Shown: positions 35,793-48,476, counted from the first letter of the stretch. The stretch is 64,000 bases of DNA from Lyophyllum atratum (GCA_014905825.1 JACGCN010000012.1:1116001-1180000), one strand, 5' to 3'. A program made the numbers and translations. Notes: a model not told the origin generated them from the sequence alone.

Positions 35793-38700
35793 TCACTTCA
35801 TGCGGTCTTCTTCGTTTGTTGTCCTTACTGTACATCATTGAGATTATTTGATCGTCGCTCGACGAACTGTTGTCATACTTCGTTTCAGGAGAAGATATAT
35901 CATCTCTGACATAGATCTACGGTATGTTATCTGACTCTGTCTGTCCCGTCCTGAAAGGAGAAAGCTGGGACCTCCGTTGGATGATATCACTCGCCTCTGG
36001 GGGAACCTTCTCAAGAGGATGTTCGGGAGTCTGCATGACATGACGTTTGTGGACTCCCAGACCATATGGCTTTCTGCAAAGATACCGAGATTTTGGAAGG
36101 ATCCAGGTGCGAGAGATACAAGCCTGGGATCTGGCTTGACGAGTTCAGAAGAGAAAGCTGACCTCAGGGAAGTAAACTGCGATGTGAATGTAAATGCGGT
36201 GTACGTGCACTCTATATGTGCACTGGGATACAGCAAGAAGATGATGGCCCAACCAAAAGCAGCTGAAAGCGACACGACATGGGCTGAACTGCGTCAAGCC
36301 CGCAGACCGAACTGGGCCAATGTCACCTCGTTCAAATCATATCACGAACTCTTCTCACCAACGGAGCACATTCAATGTACATAGTACTTCGGGTCAGTTG
36401 GCATGAGGAATTTTTGAGTGCCTTAACGACTCAGGAACAGTACATCCCATCCGGACTGTGCGATGCCAAGGGTAAAAATGTGTACATGGTCAAACAGAGA
36501 GCTTTCTTCGAAAACGTGGATTGCAGGAGCAATGATTCGGAAGGCGAGAAGGTACCGGATCACTTTCTAGGTCTTCAGACCTGAAAGTATGGGGCACATG
36601 CGCCATTGGTCTTCGCCAGCTTATGGACCCACCACCTGACTCGCAGCAGGACACTTAGGACAACCACCGGAGGTGTTAAGTCGCCTCTGGTACGCCGGAA
36701 TGCAGTAATCCATCAACATAGGGTAACTCAGGTTCATAGTCCGTAACACTTCCGACGTACGCATGCAGGCCTGTTACATGCAGGTTTCATTCTCTTCCGC
36801 CGAACGAGGGCGCCTTTCGGGTCAGCCTTCAGCCGCACATGTACGATATGTCCAAAAGAGCGAAATACAGGCGGTAGGAAAAGCCACGGCGAGCCGTGTA
36901 GGTTATGCGAGGGTGAAGGCCGGCTCTTTCGGATGGGGAAAGATTCGCCGTCGAAAATGAGAAACATGGAATAGCCGGCAGGTAAAACTGTCGCGGAATT
37001 GTCGAGGACCGGAGCCACTGCCACTTGTGACAAGAAAATCCATTCAAGTAACTCGGTCGACACGCCACATCGAAGTGAGTGGGAATTTCAATACAAAAGT
37101 GAAGAGAGGCTTGGCGAGCGGAAGAGTTTTGCCGTTACCAGGACATTGTGGCATGAAAAAACGTCCGGGCAGTTGACATCTGAAAGGCTGTCTCCGGCAT
37201 TTTACACGGGACTCCCAGGTTACGCGATTGTCGGTGGAAAGATTTTCGTCCTGTCGATAAGTCCTTGGAAGTCCGGGTCGAGGTACCCCTAGAAATGGAC
37301 TCTCCCGTGGTCAGGAGTCATCCCTCCTGGAAAAATCCTTCAAGGCGGTGATGGTCTAGTTAGCCCTCGAAAAGGAACATCGTCGATCTACGCCACGTGC
37401 AGACGAAGTGGGGAAATTTGCACAAAGCCAATGACGCTTCGACTGGATGAGGAATGCTGGCCTTGCCAAGGGGACAGACGCCTGGCAAGAAGCAAGGGGC
37501 GAAATGATTTGGCAAGTGTTGTCAGCATGTCGCAGTGGTGCTAGACATGCCTCTCTGGAGTTGCGGCGCACGTCTCTTGTTTGTCCCATTTGGGAATCGA
37601 TGTCCCTTCAGCAGTAACATCTCGCACTCGTTATGACAATATCAGAGTCCTGATACGAAAGGAAGGAACGGCGAGCGAAGCACGCAGATGCATGGGCAGT
37701 CACCATACCATTGCTGTGCCAAGCGCAAAAAGTTGAAAGATTCTCCCACCCCCTACAGAGATGCGTATGGCAGTGTCGGATGGAAGTCTACTCACCGCCT
37801 ACAATGACAGGACGTGCCGGCTGAGTTCAAGTCTCGAGTTCCACGATAGGCATGGCGTGGATCCCATTGCCCCCACACCTAAAGAGCCCTTGGAGTAGAT
37901 ATAACTGCCTTCGTTGCCCACGATCGAAGGAGAAAGGCTGAAATATCCCTCTTGAACGGGGAGACTCGAAGACCGGTGAAGAGAAATACAGGTATTAAGT
38001 AGAGAGGACGGAGAGGTCTGAACCATGGAGTCAGACGACATACCAAAGCGGTCAGAACTGGCTGTGTCTGCCTTACCTCTGGTGGCACAAGCATTAACAG
38101 GGCGTTACAGCCCTATCTGAAGAGATCCCCTTCAGCGACCCTGCTGCGAACCATAGCGAGACGCCGAGCAAAGACGTATCTTAATCATGTCAGCGTGAAC
38201 AGGAACTTTAATCTGCTGTGTTGAGCCAGGACTGATGGTTGAGGGATATGAGCGGATGGAAATCAAGACTTGGATTGGTATACCTACGAGACTCGAGTAT
38301 CCGCCGGAAAGGTTTCGCAGATGCGGCTGGAGATAGACCTCCCGATATAGGTAGGGATCACCTGGGATCTGTAAGGAGGTACTATGACCGGATGAGAGAC
38401 GAGATCGACAATCTGTTGCATGCAAGCCGACGCGATCTCCCATCGCACGGAAGACCGGCTGTAATTTTTAAATCGCTGACTTTACAAGTATCCTGCATCA
38501 AAATGAGTGGTTATATCTGAAGGCGTGGGTGTGGAATGACGTACTGGAGAAAAGTCAGAGAGGATGTTGGGTTGCGAGCAGAAATATCATCGATCCTCCG
38601 TATCCTCTACTGCTTATCGAATGGGCCACGACCATACTGAAGTTACATCTGCGCAATGTAGCGCTCTGGGCCGTAATACATCATACGCACTGTCGCTCCA

Positions 38701-40287
38701 GGCGGCGGCCTATGGTTTAACGTGCTTGTACGCGCGATCTGACATAGATACGCCCACGCCACCGCGCTCGCGCTGAAATCATTTGGTGAGGCGCTGATGA
38801 TATTGGCCAGATTTAAGCAACACATACCAAAGTCAGGTAGGCGAGATTCTATTCCCTGAGAAGAGATAAACACTGGCGATGTCATAAGCTCTGTCTGCGC
38901 ACGGAACCAGACGGACATGGTATCCAGCGGGGTTCTTCTGGGGTAGGTTTCGAAATTATCGTACCACCGACTCCACTTGGCACCTGGAAATCATGAACTG
39001 TCTACGCGGTGTCCGCGTATCGGGGCTGGTGGGAGCCCGCGACGCTTCTTCCACAATCTGCTGCCAAAGGCATGAAATCAATCCTGCGGTTCAAGGAAAC
39101 ATCGAAGCCGATAAACCGCCAGACTCCTGAGAAGGACCCGGCTTGCCTCTGTGATTCTGAATCGCAGTTCAGAAATAAGTATCGGCGGAGACACGGTTGG
39201 CGATTCAATATATATTGTCAGGGCTTGGGCGTGACAGCTGCCTGCAAATTCACGGACGCCATCGGCAACGGTTCGCTGCAGAGTGCTGTGATCATCCATA
39301 CGAGGATGCGAGTGATGTTCAAGATGCTCACCAATACTAAGCGTCTAGCGGTGAGAACCACCGTGCCCTCCCAGAATCTAATTGGTTATATGCTGCGCAG
39401 GTCAGGTGCATCAAAATTTCTCCACTGAGCGGGCTGACACGATGGTCACTTACCGATGATTTAATCAGAAAAACCACCGAGACGAGGTAATCAATCCTTG
39501 GCAGGTGCGATAAAGGGCCTGTTCTTCGAGAGAGACAGCAAAGGAAGGAACATTCGTCATCGGAACTACTACCAGTGCGATAGTTGGTCGGTGTCGTCCT
39601 AGGCCTATTGGCCAAAGGTACCATTGACTGCCCGCAACGCTGCGGCCTAGGATAATCAGGCTCCTGTCGCTAAGCACCAAACCCTAGGGGCACCCAAATG
39701 CGCTAAAGCATCTCACCGTCTGACTCCTACACACGCCCTGGACGGCAACCGAATACTGCGTACAGGGAGGAGGCGATGGATGTCATCTTACCTGGAGAGC
39801 CCTTGATGGATTGCATATTCAGTTCGACTGCCTCACCGCGTGCGAGTGGTGTCGAGAGGATCTGAACCAGTTTCGTGAGGTGCTGATGATGACTATGGAA
39901 TCCAAAGCTACATAGGATCACCAAAGCGGGCCATCAGGGTGGGGGGGGGCTTGAGGACAGTTCACAGCAAAGCGGCCGCCGGGAGTCGATTTTCCTGTTT
40001 CAGGGCTTTCTCAAAAAGATAGCCATCATTGACATACAGTTTGAAGCCCGGGCTCTGATTAATCTGCTCCAGAGGTATGTACATGGGGTAGCGACATCGG
40101 GTATCCGGTCCTGGATCCGTCGCCTGCTCGGACCGTCCCCCTTCATGCTTTGCCTGTACATGCGGAGGGGCGAGGAGTCCTCAGCCTTAGCCAGGCGCTT
40201 GCAGATTTGCAACCGGTGTGCAACATGTCGTAATGTCCTGAGGACACACTCTCCGACCCGTGTTACGTGCCTAGCTCCATGTTCGCC
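35793..40287. other. 4.5-kb gene-free stretch
   Basis: This is the longest stretch without a supportable gene. The best frame is 35977-36384 (+, 135 codons), followed in another frame by 36375-36584, but neither has a motif, and the minus strand is equally open there. Elsewhere frames are under 140 codons and random-looking. A run of ten G residues occurs near 39940. No terminal repeats, transposase or reverse transcriptase pieces were recognised, so the origin is unclear: either decayed sequence or non-coding. Confidence 0.4.
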
Positions 40288-40661
40288 TCACAAAGGATCG
40301 TCCGCCATTGTTAAGGAAGGTAGGAATGGCGATTCCTTCACCAAGGACAATTTTGGCGCGTCTGACCGCGTGACAATGGCTGCCAGGATTTTCGACGCGT
40401 CGCTGCAAACATGACGGGTTTGCTTGATAGGAAGACGCATATAATCAAGTTGGCTCACTCTTTCCGAACGCGTATGATACACTGTCCGCCGTCCTCTACT
40501 ATGTGCAGGATATCTATATAGAGTGCCGACGAGGTCATGCCGAAAGTTTGGGTCAATGCATCTTGAAGGGTTTTGCGGATGCGGAGGGGGTCTCGCTCGT
40601 GGTCAGCGGGCACGATGGCGATGCGAATGTAGTGATAGTCCGTAGATAACGAGTGTTGCAT
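40288..40661 (-). CDS. POP8: POP8-like subunit of RNase P/RNase MRP
   Basis: Two exons (40661-40459, 40402-40288) encode 105 residues. The core reads DYHYIRIAIVPAD, DPLRIRKTLQDALTQTFG, ALYIDILHIVEDGGQCIIRV and a final helix DDASKILAAIVTR. This strand-helix-strand-strand order with D-P-L at the helix start is that of the Pop8 / Pop5-Rpp14 fold. Pop8 is a small protein of the nuclear RNase P and RNase MRP particles that process pre-tRNA and pre-rRNA. The size fits. The intron has donor GTGAGC and acceptor TTTGCAG. The gene is divergent from the DHHC transferase, with 169 bases between starts. Confidence 0.78.
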
Positions 40662-40830
40662 TACGATGCGCAGAACGTACACCGCGATGGGGATGATGCC
40701 TTTGAAGGTGGCAGTTGTCAGAATAACAGAAGCCAAACAACTGAGGTTGTCGATGTACGTCATGTACGGCGTCTTCCACCGTGTGTAGCAGCCCACCCCC
40801 CACGGTACCCTCCCCTCTTAGGCTCCTCTA
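40662..40830. promoter_or_regulatory. Compact bidirectional promoter between POP8 and DHHC genes
   Basis: Only 169 bases separate the two divergent start codons, so transcription of both genes must be driven from here or from inside the 5' parts of the genes. No TATA box is obvious. Confidence 0.5.
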
Positions 40831-43480
40831 ATGAGCCAACCAAGTGCAAAAGGGCCCCGGACCGCTCCACCGACGTGTTGCGGTGTCATTGAGGAGGCTG
40901 CCTATCGCAGCCGGGAGAAAAGGGCAGCCCGCACGAAACCGCAACCATGGATTGTGCGGAAGCTTATGGTCGCGTTTACCCTCGGTATCATGGGGTATTC
41001 GGCGTATGTGTTTGTTGGAAGGTTGTGTGTGGATATGATCAGGCGGAGGGACGGTGTAGGAGGGTCAAGAGGCACCGGGAGTGAGTTACGAATTTCCTGA
41101 CACTTTCATTCTCCAACACGTTGCATGCATCTGTGTGGGCGTTGCATGGCCCATATGGAAGATGGTTTACCGCCGACGTCCTTATGTTACGTTGGTGAGC
41201 GAGGAGTTCAGATGACATTGTCCATTCTTCTGTCCTTCATCATAACTCATGGCACCTAATAACGCAATCTTTCATAGTCGCCCTCCTCGTAGTGTTCTCT
41301 ATCCTTTTCTTGTGGATGATGTGGGCGTATGTGAAGGTCAATATTGCAACATCGATGTCCCTCAACTCGCAGTGCTGACATGTATGAACAGGTCATATGC
41401 ACATCCCCAGGATACGCCAAAGATGCAAGTTTGATCCCCCTTCTCCCCCCTTAAAGACTCACCTGCTTGCAGTATACCCCAAAATGTGATCGACCGCCAA
41501 ACCCCGAGCCCCAGCCCTTCACCCCCTACGACCACGACGTCGAAGGCATCCGATACTCACACTCCCGTCCCTCCCACTCGCACGCCCCCTCGCGCGATAC
41601 CGACCGTGAAAGTATCGGCGGGCCTTCTTACGAGAACATCCCAGCACGCGCGCCTACCAACGCTCCAGAGTCATCTCTTAATGCAAACCTGAATTCGAAC
41701 GGGGTCGGGAAAGGAACCAGAGACACAAATAATATACCCACACAACCTACGCCCACATACGGGAGAGAAAAATCCCCAGCAGAGTACATCTCGAGGAGAC
41801 CGCCGAAGACGCCCATCTTGTGCCCACATCACCGGTATTGTGCCATCGACGAGATCGTGAAGCCCTATAGAACGCATCATTGTCGAAGTTGTGGAACGGT
41901 ATGCCGCGCGTGTAGCATCGTCTCTTTTTGCGCGCTAATGGCTCGATACAGTGTATCTTGAAGTATGATCATCATTGCCCTTGTATGTGACTATTTCTTG
42001 ACATTTCATAATCTGTGTTCATGATATGGTGCAATAGGGATCGGCCAATGCGTCGGCGCACGGAACCACAAGGTGCACGCATACAGCCCACCTCCTGTCT
42101 CAGATCCACTTATCCTGCTCATCTATCCAGTTTTTCCTGAACTTCGTGCAGGCTGCCTCAGTATATGCGGTCTACGTCTGCGTCGTATTCATCATCTTCC
42201 TCGCCCGCGCTGTTAACTCCCCTAATGGGACCCTCGATCCGCAGTGGATCGTCATCATCGCACTGTATGTGTCTTTCTCACTTTTTTGAACCTCTTACTC
42301 CGTACCTTTTGGCGCATATATTGACGTTGGCTGACGTCGTCTTCAACTCTCAGATCTGGAATATTCGGACTCTTCACAACGCTTCTGCAGGTCACCCACA
42401 TACGTCTGATCTGCCTCGGGCAAACGACGGTCGAAAGCATGATGGCACGGAGCATGCGGCATCGCGAGGACAGGACGATGAGCGATGTTTTGGGGACGTG
42501 CGCAATCCTGTGAGTACTGTCTACTTTTTTATATCGAAGGCTGGTGCTGATTGCCCGTGCAGAGGAAAACGTCGAACAAGGCGTCGCTGGGACGCAGAGT
42601 GGGGCCGGATCGACCAGGAGGGCAATATCTGGTGGCTTGGGAGTGGGATGGAGGGCTGGAAGGATGTTATGGGAAGGAATCCTTGGGGTTGGTTCTGTGA
42701 GTCCCTTCTCATCTTGCTTGGTCTTTCGAATTCGTGTTCCTGTCCCTTCTCTTGGTTCCTCTCCGGATCGACTGGGTCCTGGAGCATCCACACCGATCGC
42801 ATGATCCGTCTCGCTTATGCTCGCAGCATCGCGTCTTGCCCTGCGGCGTCTAATTCATTTTGTGGCGACGGAGGCAATTTGCATCTGGGTCGATATCAGT
42901 GGAGCAGGTATCGAGGTACCGATGAAAGCGCATACACCCCGTATGTCCTGGTGACCGTCGATGTTGTTTTTTTCCCAATCACCTGTCGTCGTCGATGCTC
43001 AGTGCGCACCTCCTGTGTACACGTGCCTCGCAGTCAAGGTGAATGGTGCCCTGGCCTTCCGGGGGGTTCGTGCCTGCTCGTGTGCACGCGGTGGCCGGTG
43101 TCTATTGTACAGGGTGCGGCGTTGTGGGGTGACAGCATCTGCACCCTACAACGAGGTTTCACCAGATCCCTTCGGGGTTAGAGATAAGCGGCAACTAGAT
43201 GCCTGTCCACTTCTGTGGAGATAACGTCTGGGTGTCGTCCTCGTGCCATGTCCACCTGCGAATCCGCATGAATTCCGATGGGCATTTGCACACATCCCCG
43301 CTGCTTCTCTTACTGTTCAGTCTTATCTCTGCGATGAGGCGAATAGATGCTGACAGCCAACCCTTTACAGTGCCAATAGGAAGGAGCTTGAACGACGGCT
43401 TGACATACCCTGTGAATCCGCGCTTTGATGAACAAGGTATCTGGCGAAAGCGAAGCGAATGGCCACAGGAACTGCGATAA
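40831..43480 (+). CDS. DHHC-type protein S-palmitoyltransferase
   Basis: Exons begin 40831-41080, 41278-41336 and 41392-41424, then continue from 41473, with the stop at 43478-43480. Membrane segments: LMVAFTLGIMGYSAYVFV, IALLVVFSILFLWMMWAYV, then after the zinc domain FFLNFVQAASVYAVYVCVVFIIFL and WIVIIALSGIFGLFTTLL. The cysteine-rich domain reads [33 protein letters not shown] with the catalytic DHHC intact. Such enzymes transfer palmitate from CoA to protein cysteines on cytosolic faces of membranes. Odd points: about 110 residues of Pro/Ser-rich linker between TM2 and the zinc domain; one intron (41425-41472) uses a GC-AG pair; and the last intron is about 670 nt, far longer than its neighbours, before a conserved-looking C-terminus (LPIGRSLNDGLTYPVNPRFDEQG). 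If that long intron is wrong, the protein ends earlier. Confidence 0.85.
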
Positions 43481-43953
43481 GGATCGTCTCATGTTTCTTT
43501 TCTTCCCTTTTCTCTTTTTCTGTACTAAACAAATGCCTGGAGGAGGTTCAAGCTGTATTTCTTTTACATCGGTCGTTAGACATCTATACGGGACGGTTTA
43601 TCTCCAGTTCTGTGTCGCATAATTGCTTCTATATCTACAATACCATACGGCATACTTGTCAAACGGTGTCATCATGTTCTGGAAAACTGAAGAACAGAGA
43701 ACTCGGGGGTGACTCGACTTCTGAATATGATCCGATTGCATATCCTGAAAAGGTGCGTCCGGTGATGTGGTGGAAGCGGAGCGATGACGTGAGTTTGACG
43801 GACATTCCAGGATGGCCCGACGTCGACGGGCGGAGCAAGCGATTTTGAGACTTGAAAGGCCCGGCTCATCAATATCCATTTCCACAATCTTGTGACTCTA
43901 CCACCATCATCACTGAGCATATTCGGCGCGACACACACCATACACAGAATACT

Positions 43954-46250
43954 ATGGCTCCTACTGCAATTGCTCCCAGCGTATCCAACGGGAACCATGG
44001 CACACACCATGTTGTGAAGCCCGCTCCTGCTGCTGCCAACAAATCTAAGCCAGAGATCCATCTGACATCGGCGGACGTTATCCATCTCGAGCACGAGTAT
44101 GGTGCGCACAAGTGAGTATCGTTCCCCCTCTCTCGTCCGCCAGGGTTCTTGTCGACGCCCCACGTCCAATTACCCTTTGCGAAACAGTGACGAGTGACCC
44201 ACTGGCTCCGCGATGTCCCTGTCCGATGTCCGTGAAGGAGAGATGAGCAGCAGCAGTGTTCGATCCGGGGCGGGGAGGCAGCATCGTATCGTCATTACGA
44301 TCAATCATGTTCTTCCTTCTCCTCCACCTTTATATCCCTCGACCTCGGCTGACTATCGCCCTGCGCCCTTTTGGCCATTAGCTACCACCCCCTACCCGTC
44401 GTGTTCGACTCCGCGAAAGGCGCAAAGTGAGTTTTAATCGCTGTTGGGTCGGGTCGTCTTCCATAAATGGGCGCGTGCTGATTGGCTGCTGATGACTGGT
44501 AGGGTATGGGACCCGGAAGGCAAGGAGTACATCGACATGCTGTCTGCCTATTCGTAAGCTTCTCTCCCCCTCCGATCGGTCTCAGATCTGATCCTCGTCG
44601 TGTCCACAGGGCGGTGAACCAAGTGCGTGCAGTTCTTTCCACCCGGATCTGCGCATATCGAGCCTTACACTCTATCTAGGGGCACTGCCACCCACGGATC
44701 GTCGCCACGCTCGTCGCGCAGGCGCAGAAGCTGACTCTGTCCTCGAGGGCCTTTTACAACAGCACCTTCGGTGCCTTCGCCAAGCAGATCACGGAGATGT
44801 TCGGGTACGACATGGTCCTCCCCATGAACACCGGTGCCGAGGCAGTCGAGACCTCCGTGAAGCTCGCACGCAAATGGGCGTATATGCGCAAGGGCGTTCC
44901 GGAGGGAAAGGCCATCGTCCTCAGCGTCGAGGGGAACTTCCATGGGAGGACCCTCGGGATCATTAGGTGCGTTGGGTGCAAGTTACCTTTGGAGTTGGCG
45001 AAGGGATGATTGACTTTGTGGCTTTGTGCGTGTTGTGTTACTGTAGCATGAGCACTGACCCGGAGAGCCGGACTGGCTTCGGACCGTATCTTGAAGGTGT
45101 TGGTCCGACCTTTGTGGACAACGGCGAGACTCGCACGATCCGTTTTGGATCTGTGGAGGATCTTGAGCGTGCGCTCGAGCTGTATGGTGAGAACGTCGCT
45201 GCGTTCCTTGTTGAACCCATCCAGGGCGAGGCAGGGTAAGTTCCCATGTTCTCTTTTGCTAGTCATCATCTCATACAGTCCACGTATAGCATCGTTGTCC
45301 CTGAGGACGGGTACCTCACGAAGGTGCATGCATTGTGCAAGAAGCACAACGTGCTCCTGATCTGCGACGAGATCCAAACAGTAAGCCGTCCTATTACTGT
45401 TGTACTATTGACCGCTAACCCGACACGATAGGGCCTTTGTCGCACTGGCAAGATGCTCGCCTCCCAGTATGACGATATCCGTCCGGATATGGTCCTACTC
45501 GGGAAAGCCTTATCGGGAGGAGGTAAGTTACCTCGTCATTGCACGTCATGGCTGGTCACTTAGAAGATCTACGACAGTCTACCCAGTGTCCGCAGTTCTT
45601 GCTGACAAGGACATCATGCTTTGCATCCGTCCCGGCGAGCATGGCAGCACCTACGGCGGGTTCGTCAATCGTCGTCCTTGTAATTCGGACACCTGACTTA
45701 TGTTCCATGATAGCAACCCCCTTGGCTGCGCTGTCGCGATGACCGCCCTGAACGTCCTCGTTGAAGAGAAGCTCGCGGATCGTGCCATGATGCTCGGCGA
45801 GCTCTTCCGCTCCTCCGTCCTCGCGCTCAAGTCCCCGCTCGTCGCGACTGTTCGAGGCCGCGGCCTCCTCAACGCCGTCGTCATTGACGAGTCGAAGAGC
45901 AGCAAGGGTCGTACGGCATGGCAGTTCTGCCTCTTGCTGAAGAGCAGGGGCGTACTAGCCAAACCTACGCACGTTAACATGTACGTGTTCTGACGTTCTA
46001 CCCCGCCACATGCGTCTGACGAGGCCGCGATGTAGCGTGCGCTTCGCGCCCCCGCTGGTCATCTCTGAAGAGGACTTGAAGAAGGCTGTGAAGATCATCG
46101 GGGAGTGTCTTGAGGATCTCGATAAGGTATGTCTCCTCGTGTTACGCCCCCTTCGAGTTGGGAATTCCTCCTTACGTAGCCTTTTAGCTTGATGACATCC
46201 CTGGGGAGGAGCAAAGCGAGAAGGGGCATGTCGATACTGTCACGAACTGA
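43954..46250 (+). CDS. CAR2: Ornithine aminotransferase
   Basis: About ten exons from ATG 43954 to TGA 46248-46250 give about 460 residues. Landmarks in order: [65 protein letters not shown] (cofactor phosphate loop), [23 protein letters not shown] with the pyridine-binding Asp, and [15 protein letters not shown] with the Schiff-base lysine. The enzyme moves the delta-amino group of ornithine to 2-oxoglutarate, giving glutamate-semialdehyde, and belongs to arginine catabolism and proline synthesis. There is a 40-residue Ala/Asn/Lys-rich N-terminal extension but no clear mitochondrial presequence, in line with the cytosolic fungal enzymes. All key residues are present. Confidence 0.95.
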
Positions 46251-47011
46251 ATGGGTCGATGGTGAGACGTGATTTGCGGCATCGGCTACCTTTTCTTCTT
46301 TCTTCTTCTTCGCGCCTTTTGCCTTGGGGGTTGTCCTGTCCTGTGCTTGAAACTATCTCCGGCTTCGACCTATGGGACATTTACCACATCCTGCATCACT
46401 AATCACACATCACTACCATCTCCTTTCGTCGTTGTATTACTACCCTATCATGTAGTATCTCAAAGTATGTTCCTACCTCCACTTTCTTTTTACTAGCGGC
46501 ATGTATCCCCAGCTATTGGACCCCCCTTCCCTGTCGTATGATAGGTTTACGGTATACCAAGCCTGCGACAGAATTTTTGCGATTGGGTTGGATGAGCTGG
46601 TGGTGCTTGGACTGAGTGGACGTGGTGCTTGCTGGTCTTCTGACATTCGTGGATGTACCAGGGGACTTGTCTTGACTGGAGACTGAAATTACCGGCCATT
46701 TTCGACTAGGAAGCGATCATCACCAAATTGTTCGACGGTTACATTAATATTGACAATAGCAAGTTGAACGTCAAGATGATCATCCTTGGACAGCTACATG
46801 TACAGCAAGTAAAACACTCATCATCCTTTCACGACAAGGATCGCCTTGTGCTCTTAACCGACAGGGGCCAACTGCAAAAGATATTTCGTGGTCAAGGAGA
46901 TATCAGATTCTTGTAGATTCTTGTGGGCGCGGATAGGCGCTGAGTTCCTGCCACTTCCGAACTTGAGTCAGTGTGCACGCGTTACTTACTGGGTGTTCCT
47001 ACTCGAGTAAG
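46251..47011. other. 3' flank of CAR2 and start of the cassette array
   Basis: After the aminotransferase 3' region, sequence from about 46500 matches the tail of the repeated cassette: it includes the word gtatgataggtttacggtat and the cgtgg..tgcttgctggtcttctgacattcgtgg block seen again near 47950 and 53200. No intact gene is present, so this is a remnant of a further cassette copy. Confidence 0.6.
46501..46600 (+). repeat. Cassette-tail repeat, orphan copy
   Basis: This is one of four copies of a roughly 100-base block (others at 47838-47935, 53095-53180 and 63130-63236) that encodes, in one frame, YDRFTVYQACDR-like peptide. The other three copies lie downstream of a DUF6914-type gene; this one has no such gene upstream, which suggests a lost or rearranged unit. 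Confidence 0.75.
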
Positions 47012-47659
47012 ATGAAGAAATGCAGGTCTTTACATCGTACTTTCAGATCTCTCGCTGACTATTTCCTAGTTGGTGCACTCCTAGGCCGTAGCAAGCCCCG
47101 CCTCTACATGGCTCTCTACCCCAGGGGTGGGCAGCCTCCAGGGGGCGTCAAGTATCATACCGCTCTACTGCTCATTCCCAAAGGCGCGGACCCGGAATCG
47201 GACGAACCAAATGCCAGTCGCTATCACGTAACCAATCCGCTTGTCGGCGGTCAGCAAGTTTGGCAGTTCGACCCTGGCAGGACGTGTACCCAGACTCAGA
47301 AACCGGGTGCTTTGATTTTGTTAGGGAAGGTAGTCGCATCCGCGTCGCAGATGGAGAAGATTTTGTGCGAGGTCCCTGTCGTCAACGATGATCCAGCGTG
47401 GCGCTGCCGCCACTGGGTGTGGTCTGCGGTCGATGTGCGAACCTTTAGCAATTGTAAAAAAAGTCATTGTCTCTGACTGTTTCTCCTTACACAGGCTCTC
47501 GTTGTGGCGGGTGTAATCGCGCTGCTTTCGCCACCCAATACCATTTGGGATATCGGCGTGGCATTTGCGGACGCGAATCCTGTGGATCCTGAAACCGGTG
47601 TTATCCCTACCTGCACAACGAAAGGAGAGCTCACGAAGTCCGCTCTGGAAGGCGCTTGA
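47012..47659 (+). CDS. DUF6914-type protein, cassette copy 1
   Basis: Two exons (47012-47434, 47495-47659) encode 195 residues. The core reads PRLYMALYPRGG, GGVKYHTALLLIPKGADPES, RYHVTNP, QQVWQFD, LILLGKVVASASQMEKILCEVPV and, after the intron, ALVVAGVIALL. This is the pattern of the basidiomycete family I know as DUF6914, in which a conserved Tyr-His and several strands form a small alpha/beta domain of unknown function; resemblance to papain-fold proteins has been noted for similar patterns, but I cannot verify it. The start codon is uncertain, because copy 2 has a stop at the equivalent upstream position. The donor GTGCGA is conserved between copies. Confidence 0.62.
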
Positions 47660-48476
47660 AGCTGCTCGTTATCACTCCGATGGCTGTCCTCGCCGCTTCG
47701 CCTCAGTCTGTCTGTTATCCTCTCAAACCGTCGTTGCATTTTACTCAATCATCTGTTGCGAATGTATCCTGACGAAAATGTTGGATCAGCGCCTTTCCTC
47801 AAATTTTGTCTCCCTTCACTTTCTTCTTACCCAAATGTGTCCCCGACTAATGGATCCCCTGCAGTACGATAGGTTTACGGTATACCGAGCCTGCGACCGA
47901 ATATGTCATTTCGTTGAACAACCAAATATTGCTTGAAACTAAGTAAACATCGTGCTCGCCGCTCTTCCGACACTCGTGGATTTCATAACAACGGACTTGC
48001 CTTGACCGAAGAAGATACCTTGCGAGACATTGGGCGGGGTGCGCTTCTCCTGCGACTACAATGTCCGTTCCGTTTCCCATCCACGGTCGAAACATTTGTT
48101 GACATGGAGGAGGAGCGAGTGCAAAGGGAGTTTCGCGAAGGCCGCTTGAAGCTTCGTCACGGTAGGATTGTCGGCCAATGCGATAGGGACGGCAAGGTCG
48201 CCGTTAGATCTCGTACGGGTGGGCTTGAAAGGAAGTATAGGTTACTGCGTAGATTACTTTGATCCCCCCACGTCCCTGTTGGTTGTCGTGTAAACTTGTC
48301 AAGTTTCAAGGACTCAGCCGCCTGGCAAGAATGATAATGACACATTCATGGCGCAGTACATCTTATCCAAGTTTAGCGCGAAAACGTGAGTGTCAAGACT
48401 CAAGGTGTCCATTCTGTCTCGAGTCTCGACTGTTCTCTGTTGCTGTGCCGCCAGGTAGATAACGATGTCCCTATTC
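47660..48476. repeat. Cassette spacer, unit 1
   Basis: The stretch is nearly identical to 52815-53726. It holds a cassette-tail repeat (47838-47935), then a block that is open in both directions: plus-strand frame 47933-48262 (VDMEEERVQREFREGRLKLRHG) and an opposed frame beginning ADNPTVTKLQAA. In unit 2 the plus frame is interrupted by a stop, so neither is a safe gene. It ends with the 3' flank of the APH copy. Confidence 0.6.

Noticed and set aside
42165..43181. 338-codon plus-strand frame
   Set aside because: It reads through DHHC exons in the wrong frame and through introns with good splice sites; no homology is recognisable in its translation.
44754..45377. 207-codon minus-strand frame
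   Set aside because: It is antisense to aminotransferase exons, in a GC-rich coding region where shadow frames are common.
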